A DNA stretch of 64,000 nucleotides from Bufo bufo (Eukaryota; Chordata; Amphibia; Anura; Bufonidae): the NCBI RefSeq assembly GCF_905171765.1, contig NC_053392.1, forward strand, positions 372,967,963 through 373,031,962, written 5' to 3'. Under the pieces are notes generated by a model. The model saw nothing but the letters and a program-made list of their open reading frames with translations, did no database searches and was not told where the DNA came from. Shown here piece after piece: positions 56,280 through 64,000 of the stretch; the first letter of the stretch is position 1, and each line of letters starts with the position of its first letter. Position numbers and translations under genes: made by a program.

Positions 56280-57290
56280 ATGCCAATATTCTTGCCCCCT
56301 CATAGTATTTATTGCCAGATATGTGGCCCCTTCAATCATTTATTGCCAGATATGTGCCCCCTCACAGTATTTATTGACAGATATGTGTCCCCAGGAAGAA
56401 TAGTGCCCCCTTTAGTGCCCCTAAGAATAATACTGCCTCATTAGTGCCCCCAGGAAAAATAATGCCATTATTACCCCCAAGAATAATAATGCCCCCTTTA
56501 ATGCCCATAAGAATAATACTGTCTCATTAGTGCCGCCAGGAAAAATAATGCCCTCATTAGTGCCCCCCCAGTTAGAATAATGCCTCCAGTTGTACAAGGT
56601 AAAATAATGCCCCCTTTAGTGCCCCTGAGAATAATACGGTCTCATTAGTGCCCCCAGGAAAAATAATGCCATTATTGCCCCCAAGAATAATAATGCCCCC
56701 TTTAGTGCCCATAAGAATAATACTGTCTCATTAGTGCCGCCAGGAAACATAATGCCCTCATTAGTGCCCCCCCAGGAAGAATAATGCTTCCAGTTGTGCC
56801 AGGTAAAATAATGCCCCCTTTAGTGCCCCCCCAGTTAGAATAATGCCTCCTGTTATGCCCCCATGTAAAATAATGCCCCCTTTAGTGCCCCCCATTAGAA
56901 TGATGCCTACTGTTATGCCCCCATGTAAAATAATGCCCCCTTTAGTGCCCCCCAGTTAGAATGATGCCTCCTGTTATGCCCCCATGTAAAATAATGCCCC
57001 CTTTAGTGCCCCCCGTTAGAATAATGCCTCCTTTTATGCCCCCATGTAAAATAATGCCCCTTTAGTGCCCCCCGTTAGAATGATACCTCCTGTTATGCCC
57101 CCATGTAAAATAATGCCCCCTTTAGTGCCCCCCCAGTTAGAATGATGCCTCCTGTTATGCCCCCATGTAAAATATTGCCCCCTTTAGTGCCCCCCCAGTT
57201 AGAATGATGCCTCCTGTTATGCCCCCATGTAAAATAATGCCCCCATTAGTGCTTCCCCAGTTAGAATGATGCCCTCCCCATTGATGATGC
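56280..57290. repeat. GTGCCCCC minisatellite, about 61-bp unit
   Basis: A lattice of short motifs (AATAATGCCCC, TTTAGTGCCCCC). From about 56790 it becomes a regular 61-bp unit: ATAATGCCCCCTTTAGTGCC, CCCCAGTTAGAATGATGCCT, CCTGTTATGCCCCCATGTAA, with about eight copies. The earlier part looks like an older version of the same array. Confidence 0.9.
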
Positions 57291-57738
57291 TCTGATTATT
57301 AAATCGTTGGTGGAATTGGTGGGGCATTTACAAATAATACTTACCTATGTCCTGCGCTGGTTGTTCTAAAGACGTCCGACTCCTTTCTTCATCCACCGAA
57401 GTGTTCGGGCGCCCGCGCATGCGCAGAAGTATCTTCCTTTGTTCGGAGCCGCGGCACGAAGTATACTTGATCTGCGCATGCGCGGCCGCCCGACGTGCGC
57501 TTTCACATCTTATAATGCAGGCCGGCCACTAGATCACCAGGGTAAGCGGTGCGCAGGTGCGGCCCATGGATGCGGCCGGCGATAGGTGGCTGTATCCATG
57601 GGCAGCGAGTATAAACAACAAAATCTGATTTTTCATTTTTATTAAAAACTATAACATTTAGAAAAAGCTGTATATTTAGGAAAAGTCTCAGGGGGGGGGG
57701 GGGGAATGAAAGATGATTATAAAGATGATAATACCCCT
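57291..57738. other. GC-rich right arm of the TTAA element
   Basis: CpG-rich around 57405-57600, with GCGCATGCGC twice (near 57414 and 57474) and GGCCGGCC. A G-run of 14 lies at about 57690. It could act as an outward or inward promoter-like segment, but nothing proves it. No gene. Confidence 0.4.
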
Positions 57739-57742
57739 TTAA

Positions 57743-58350
57743 GGGGCATCATAACAGAAAGCAGAGGTTTGGGAAGTGGCAAACCATTTACGGAAGCCAC
57801 TGACAGAGGTCTTTCTAGACAGATGGTAGGAAGCCGGTACTGATGGACCAGAGCTTGCTGAATGAAGTTACCGGCTGAACCAGAGTCGAAGAATGCAGGC
57901 ACAGACAGTGTGACTCTCTTGTGAGAGAGAGTCACCGGAACTGAAAACTTCGGAAAGGAATTCTCCTTGTCTAGGACCACCTCTCCAACTGATCCTAAAC
58001 ATTGGCGTTTCCCGGTTTCTGCGGACAATTACGCACAAAGTGGGCCTTGCCTCCACAATACAAACACAGGTTCTCTGCTTTGCGGCGTAAACAGTCCTGG
58101 TCAAACAATCGAAGGCACTCTATTTGCATGGGCTCTTCAGATGGGGTGGACACTAGAGGAAGAATGGAGCCAAACGAGGTACTGTAGTCTTCTGGTGCAT
58201 GCAACCTCCTTAGAACGTTCCCTGAAATGCATATCTATCCTTGCGGCCAAGGTGATCAGGCCATTCAGAGCAGCCGCTGTTACAATCAGTTGTTTTATGC
58301 AGCTTGCTAACAAGTTCTGCATTACAGAATTCTCAAAGAAAGTCATATTT
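57743..58350 (-). pseudogene. Gypsy-3 Gag end and protease, broken
   Basis: Read right to left: Gag fragment ALNGLITLAARIDMHFRER (58137-58346), a frame change, then SEEPMQIECLRL and a CCHC zinc knuckle LCLYCGGKAHFVRNC (57995-58204). Another frame change precedes the retropepsin region PAFFDSGSAGNFIQQALVHQ (57717-58028), with DSGS as the active site. It ends at the TTAA insertion and continues at 46183. The Gag N-terminus is missing. Confidence 0.85.
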
Positions 58351-58800
58351 TTCTGTATGAATAACCAGACAATTTATTTTTTTTGTAAAAAAAAGTTTCA
58401 ACAGTTTATAGGCTTATTGACAGCACCCCAATAGCATACATTATGATGTAAACACTGAGGATTGCATTATACCTGTGTTACTGAGCGCATTGTATATTAC
58501 TGCAAGATATCATTCAGTGTTATAGAAAAAGTAATACTGCAATAATACCATTATTATACACCCTCATTATTTTACTGCAAGATACTGTTCAGTGTTATAG
58601 CAAACACATTTTATTACAATTATGCATTTATTATATCTGTGGGATTAAATAAGTTATATGTTACTGAAAGATACCATTTAGTGTTATAGCAAACCCATTT
58701 CATTGCAATAATGTAATTGTTATACTTATATCACTTAACATGTTATATATTACTGCAAGATACCATTCAGTGTTATAGGAAAGATATTTTGGAAATGTCA
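58351..58800. repeat. about 85-bp A/T-rich tandem repeat
   Basis: Four units with TATTACTGCAAGATACCATT, CAGTGTTATAGCAAACACAT and ATTACAATAATGCATTTATT at about 58494, 58568, 58659 and 58745. The first 100 bp (58351-58450) have no recognised feature. Confidence 0.75.
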
Positions 58801-58984
58801 TGGTGCTACGCATCTTCAGCAAAATGTAATACTGTTACATGATAGTCATACTTCTGCCCAGCCGTCCATATATAAAAAGGTTTCAAATTGTCCAGTTTTC
58901 TAAATGACTGTGTTTCCCTGGTACATACTGTGTCCCATGACCCTATGGACTTGCAGACTGGAACGGTGACCAGAACTGCCCCAG

Positions 58985-59145
58985 TTTGCTCTCTCTGTAT
59001 TATCTTGTCCAGCCTCCAGTGTCATCTCAGACAGAGTTTTTGGCATGGTAGGTGACACCATCAGACACAAATGGACAAACTGTTAAAACAACACTTTTGT
59101 CAAAATGAACCAGCCATGGATCCATGATCTGTCACATATGGCTGC
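58985..59145 (+). pseudogene. ancient hAT transposase C-terminal relic
   Basis: Translating AGTGTCATCTCAGACAGAGT onward gives SVISDRVFGMVGDTIRHK, which aligns with SVLSERVFSTAGGVITDR of hAT-1. After further indels, AAAATGAACCAGCCATGGAT matches MNQAWI. It is more diverged than hAT-1, -2 and -3. A CTACTACC-rich stretch follows at 59200-59350, like the CCTCC-rich part of hAT 3' UTRs. No terminus found. Confidence 0.6.
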
Positions 59146-59404
59146 TGCTTCTCTGTCCCCTCTGTCTACAGCTGCTACTCTTAGCTGCCAATCCCACTAC
59201 TGCCACTTCCATTACCCCTACTTCTACCACCATTTCTCCTACACAGCCACCACTACTACCCTAACACAGCCCATTCCCATCAACTTACTGACTTGTCTGT
59301 TCCATGCTGTGCTGCTTCTGCTGGTTCTACTATTGCTACAACTATTAACCTTACAATTACAAACCTTACTCTTTCCACATCCAATTCTCTACAAAAAGAC
59401 ACCA

Positions 59405-59580
59405 GAGTCTCTATAGCTCAAACTATAAAAATATCTTTATTAAATGATTATATATAAAATGTAACATGATTAGCAGAGATGTAGGGAATTTTTGTAGGAG
59501 TCTCTATAGCTCAAACTATAAAAATATCTTTATTAAATGATTATATATAAAATGTAACATGATTAGCAGAGATGTAGGGA
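59405..59580. repeat. 93-bp direct tandem duplication
   Basis: GAGTCTCTATAGCTCAAACT and the following sequence to GATGTAGGGA occur twice, at 59405 and 59498, nearly identical. Origin unknown. Confidence 0.85.
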
Positions 59581-60063
59581 GATTGTATTAGTATAGAGTT
59601 GACTCTATTTGAGGGGTTTGCAAAAAAGTCTCTTATTTATATTTTCATGTATAACCTTTTTATAATATCTTTCCACATCCACACTGTACAGCTGCTCCAA
59701 AATAATAGTGAGATTTTTTTCTAGTTTTCCACGCTTTTTCAACTTCAGAACAATCCACTTTTTGTCTGACAATTATCACTTGTGTGTGTATAAAAATGGG
59801 GAGGCACTCGGTCCCAGTCCCATAATTTTGGGACGCTTGGTCCCAACAAGGTTTTTTTCTGATAACATTGTGTTTGTTTCAACACCATCTGCCTCCAATG
59901 GGGGACAATTTTGGAAGCTTTCTAATATGAGAAAGCATAACACATGCAACAGTGCAGTGTGTTTTTAAACACGCTACTTGTTAAAACCTCAAACATGCAA
60001 TTACCCATAGCAATATATGTCAGTGTCACATTATTTGCTATTGCTGTCATTGAATTCAAGGAC
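59581..60063. other. no feature recognised
   Basis: A/T-rich, non-coding as far as I can see. Open frames here are short and have no recognisable motif. Confidence 0.4.
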
Positions 60064-60067
60064 TTAA

Positions 60068-62985
60068 CCCCTTCCCGACACATGACGTACTACTACTACT
60101 ACGTCATGGGAACCACTGCATTCCCGCAATTTGACGTAATAGTACGTCATAGTGATCGTGCGGGCACAGGAGCAGTCCCTGGTAGCCGGGCCCCTGCTGT
60201 ATCCGCCGGCATCGCTTTAATACCCGATGCCGGCAGATTAACCCCTTCTATGCCGCGGTCCGCGCTGACGGTGACATAGAAGGGGTTTGTGTCGGGGAAG
60301 ATCCAGCCTCAGGCTGGGTCTCCCTGGCAACCCGTTAGTGTATGAGTCAGTGTCATACAGTAACCGGCAATGCATTACAATACAGATGTTTTGTAATGCA
60401 TTGCCGAGGGGATCAGACCGCCAAAAGTGAACATCAGAAATAAAGTAAATAAAAAAAGTTAAAAAGTGTTTTTAATAAAATTAATAAAGTAATAAAATTA
60501 ATAAAGTAAAAAAAGAAACAAAAACGCCCCTTTCCCCTTATTTTATAATAAAAAACTGAAAAAAAACCGAAACCCTCACATTAGGTATAGCGGCATCCGT
60601 AATGACCGGCTCTATAAATATATCACATGATCCACCCTGTCCGATAAACACCATAAAAATAAAAAATAAAAACAGTGTAAAAAAAAGCAATTTTTGTCAC
60701 CTTACATCACAAAAACTGCAACACTAAGCGATCAAAAAGGCGTATGTCCCACAAAATGGTATCAATAAAACCGTCACCTTATCCCGCAAAAACTGAGCCC
60801 ATACCTAAAAAAATCTCCCCCAAAAAAAAAAAATTATAGCTCTCAGAACATGGAGACACTAAAACATAATTTTTTTTGTTTCAAAACTGCTATTATTGTG
60901 ATAAAGTGAAATACATAAAAATATATACATATTAGGTATTGCCACGTCCGTAACAACCAGTTCTATAAAAATATCACATGATCTAACCCCTCAGGTGAAC
61001 ACTGCAAAAAAAAAAAAACTGTGTCAAATAAAAGCCATTTTTGTCACATTACATCACAAAAATTGCAACAGCAAGTGATCAAAAAGGCATATGCCCCCCA
61101 AAATAGCACCAATCAGACCGTCACTTCATCCCACAAAAAATGAGACAAAGCTATCACTCTCAGACTATAGAGACACTAAAATATGATTATTTTTTGCTTC
61201 AAAACTGCTATTATTGTGCTAAAGTGAAATAAATAAATAAAAATTATACATAAGAGGTATCACCATGTTTGTAACAACCACATGACCTAACCACTATAAA
61301 AATATCACATGACCTAACCACTCAGGTGAACACTGTAAAAAAAAAATATGTAAAAAAAAGCCATTTTGTCACATTACATCACAAAAATGACAACAAGTGA
61401 TCAAAAAGGCGTATGCCCTCCAACATAGTACCAATCAGACCGTCACCTTATCCCGCAAAAAATTAGACCCTACCTAAGAGAATCGGTCAAACAATAAAAA
61501 AAGCTATGGCTCTCAGACTATGGATACACTAAAATATCATTATTTCGGTTTCAAAAATGCTATTATTGTGTAAAACTTAAGGAAATTAAAAAAAGTAGAC
61601 ATATTAGGTATTGCCACGTCCGTAATGATCTGCTCTATAAAAAAGTCACATGACCTACTCCCTCAGGTAAACGCTGTAAAAATAAATAAATAAAAACTTT
61701 GCAAAAACAACCGATTTTTTTGGTCACCTTGCCCCATAAAGTGTAATAATAAATGATCAAAAAATCATATGTACCCAAAAATGGTACCAATAAAAACGTC
61801 AACTCTTCCTGCAAAAAACGAGCCCCTGCACAAGACGATCGGCAGAAAAATAAAAAAAAATTGGGCGTTCAGAAAATGGAGATACAAAAACCTAATTTTT
61901 TTTTTCAAAAATGCTTTATTATATAAAACTGAAGCAAACATCCTAGAAAGTAGACATATTTGATATCATGGCGTCCGTAACAACCTGCTCTATAAAAATA
62001 GTGCATGATCTAACCTAATCTAAAAATAAAAAATAAAAACTGTGCCAAAACATCCATCTTTTGGTTACCTTGCCTCACAAAAAACGTAATATAGAGCAAT
62101 TAAAAATCATATGTACCCCAAAATAGTGCCAATAAAACTGGCACCTTATCCCCTAGTTTCCAAAATGGGGTCACTTTTTTGAGTTTCTACTGTGACATGG
62201 CATCTAAAAACCAGTTCAGCTAAATCTGCCTTCCAAAAACCATGTGGCGTTCCTTTCCTACTGCGCCCTGCCATGTGGCCGTACAGCAGTTTACGATCAC
62301 ATGTGGGGTGTTTCTGTAAACCGCAGAATCAGGGTAATAAATATTGAGTTTTATTTGGCTGTTAACCCTTGCTTTGCTACTGGAAAAAAATTATTAAAAT
62401 GTAAAATCTGCCAAAAAAGTTAAAATTCAGAAATTTCATCTCTATTTCCCATTAATTCTTATGGAACACCTAAAGGGTTAACAAAGTTTGTAAAATCAGT
62501 TTTGTATACCTTGAGGGGTGTAGTTTCTAAAATGGGGTCATTTTTGGGTGGTTTCTATTATGTAAGCCTCACAAAGTGACTTCAAACCTGAACTGATCCT
62601 TAAAAAGTGGGTTTTGGAAATTTTCCGAAAAATTTCAAGAGTTGCTTCCAAAAAATAAAATGCCATTTTCAAAATGATCCAAACATGAACATAGACATAT
62701 GGGAAATGTAAAATAATAACTATTATATGAGGTATCACTATCTATTATAAAAGTAGAGAAATTTGAAAATTTGGAAATCTTTTAAAATTTGGGGTAAATT
62801 TAGGTGAAATATATTGATTCAAGTTTATGACTATCATGAAGTACAATGTGTCACGAGAAAACAATCTCAGAATGGCTTGGATAAGTAAAAGTGTTCCAAA
62901 GCTATTACCACATAAAGTGACACATGTCAGATTTGCAAAAAATGGCCTGGGCGGGAAGGTAAATACAGGCCCGGGGTTGAAGAGG
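60068..62985. mobile_element. TTAA-flanked repeat element with internal 340-350 bp repeats
   Basis: TTAA at 60064-60067 and 62986-62989. Ends CCCCTTCCCGACA and, from the right, CCTCTTCAACCCC, a short imperfect inverted repeat. Inside, about five diverged units of 340-350 bp (60580-62150) each contain ATTAGGTATTGCCACGTCCG, CTATAAAAATATCACATGAT, GTGATCAAAAAGGCGTATGC and ACACTAAAATATGATTATTT. A different tail (62150-62985) contains CCAAAATGGGGTCACTTTTT and CACATGTGGGGTGTTTCTGT. No transposase. It resembles abundant anuran non-autonomous elements. The superfamily (piggyBac- or Kolobok-like) is not decided. Confidence 0.6.
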
Positions 62986-62989
62986 TTAA

Positions 62990-64000
62990 AGGTAGTGTTT
63001 TGGAGGGGGGGGGGGAAGAACAAACATTTGTAAAAACAAAATCTGAGTCCTAGTAGAGTGTCATATACCAATTTTCACGCCAACTGGAGTATATTTTTTT
63101 AAAACAAATTCAACAAAATGGGCACAAAATAATACCGGTAATTTTTATGCAGTGTTGGCACTGTAGGCTATTACAAGATAGAATAGTTTCCATTAGGCAG
63201 TACAAAAGACAAAGACCCTAAATACGGTATACAAAACGTGTAGGAATTTTTAATTCAGGAAACCCACTACAAAGTGTGATTTCCTCTAGAAGTGTTCCAC
63301 AGATTGAATGCAGAAGCGTTGTCAAGAACTAGATAATTTAGTCCATGAGTGAATACAAAGTGCTCAGTATATAGTCTCATTACATCATATTGAATGGTGG
63401 TACATCTGGTTAATGTACATTACAAAATGAACACAGCTGTTCTCTGTTCATGCTCTTTATACTGCATATTATAATTAGTGAATTAGGATTGTGAGGGAAT
63501 ATACAGCAGTTTAGAAGTGTATGAAAAGGTATGACTTCTTATATGTTAAAATATTTATATAATTCTTAAGGAGACTGAAGATTATATATGAGACAGGCAA
63601 AACCTTGACTAAACTGAGGAAATGTGCCATATGAGACTGTCTGGATCATTAGTCATGATGGCATACAGGTTCAGATGTTTGGTTTGGGTCAATGGGACTG
63701 TTCTCTGTTCATGTTTAGTAAGAAATTAAGGAATATTAGAACTTCCTGCAATTTACAGAAGCCTTGGTGAAAAACATATTTTCCCCTGATATGACCTGTT
63801 AGCTTGTGTGATATGTCTTTTTGTTTTGTAACTGTTTGTATTCCCCATGCAATACCAATGCTGGAGCAATATGATTTTTCTCTATTTCCAAATGTATTAC
63901 TTGACAAATGGGTGCTATCATTTTCTTTGTCAAAAGGGCATGTCCCTTAACAGATTGACACTGTCTGCTCTAACTGGCAGTCTGCAACTGAACGACAGTC
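62990..64000. other. no feature recognised
   Basis: About 1 kb of A/T-rich DNA without a recognisable gene, RNA or tandem repeat. A G-run of about 10 lies at 63005. Open frames are short and unmotivated. Confidence 0.4.

Larger units (their letters stand above)
46184..57738. mobile_element. TTAA-flanked inverted-repeat element (T2/Kolobok-like), non-autonomous
   Basis: TTAA at 46180-46183 and 57739-57742. The ends AGGGGTATTCTCA and (complement of the right end) AGGGGTATTATCA match at 12 of 13 positions. The continuity of Gypsy-3 across it supports the boundaries. After removal of the nested Tc1-like element it is about 4.7 kb, consisting of minisatellites and unrecognised DNA with no transposase frame. 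It could also be two similar TTAA elements whose intervening DNA was lost. Confidence 0.7.
44565..58350 (-). mobile_element. Gypsy-3: decayed Ty3/gypsy element, split by a TTAA element
   Basis: Two parts on the minus strand: gag end and protease (57743-58350) and protease end to RNase H (44565-46183). Removing 46184-57738 and one TTAA joins VMMPLK to LQIVVLHSEMISFYVL, the expected order between protease and RT. Integrase, LTRs and most of Gag are missing. It is more diverged than Gypsy-1/2 and a different lineage. Confidence 0.82.

Noticed and set aside
62990..64000. A host gene in the right-hand 1 kb
   Set aside because: There is no frame with recognisable protein content and no splice-like coding pattern.

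Overview
The window looks like repeat-dense vertebrate nuclear DNA, most likely from an anuran amphibian. I infer this from the mix of elements: BED-type hAT transposons, Penelope-like retroelements with GIY-YIG, chromodomain Ty3/gypsy elements, TTAAAGG-type (T2/Kolobok-like) inverted-repeat elements and a Tc1-like element. I see no host protein-coding gene, tRNA or rRNA. Nearly every base can be assigned to a transposable element, its remains, or a tandem array carried by one.

Layout. 1-17365: two satellite families (296-bp unit at 1-2093, 92-bp unit at 2194-17365, separated by a 100-N gap). They are interrupted by a Penelope-like element with 1.07-kb inverted terminal repeats (7179-11598) and by a small second Penelope-like fragment (14097-14661). 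17366-21318: a broken hAT transposase (hAT-1, plus strand) and its 3' UTR. 21319-28855: a 92-bp minisatellite of different sequence, split by a 975-bp LTR which is itself split by a full-length chromovirus, Gypsy-1 (22390-27689). 28862-29739: a second hAT C-terminus and 3' end. 29740-36942: a dispersed repeat holding a TAA-flanked element holding hAT-2 (30528-36257, minus strand, TSD visible). 36943-44560: hAT-3 (minus strand, 5' end missing), whose arrays contain a solo LTR and a 786-bp near-perfect hairpin MITE. 44565-58350: a decayed Gypsy-3, split by a TTAA element (46184-57738), split by a Tc1-like element (47123-54013), split by Gypsy-2 (47159-52462). 58350-64000: short tandem repeats, an ancient hAT relic, and a TTAA-flanked element with about five 340-350 bp internal repeats.

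The strongest theme is that each hAT copy carries its own long tandem arrays between the 5' end and the transposase ATG. The 296-bp satellite that opens the window is recognisably the same repeat that sits in 2-3 copies upstream of the hAT-2 transposase. The left 17 kb is therefore best read as a hAT 5' region amplified to satellite scale. A second point is that Gypsy-1 and Gypsy-2 carry a 10-nt sequence just after the 5' LTR that is complementary to a site inside the LTR, and it covaries between the copies, as expected for Tf1/sushi-type self-priming. A third is a hammerhead-ribozyme-like fold in the Penelope terminal repeats.

Almost all transposon genes are broken. The exceptions with long open frames are the Penelope RT/GIY-YIG protein (703 codons) and the Tc1-like transposase (short a few C-terminal codons).
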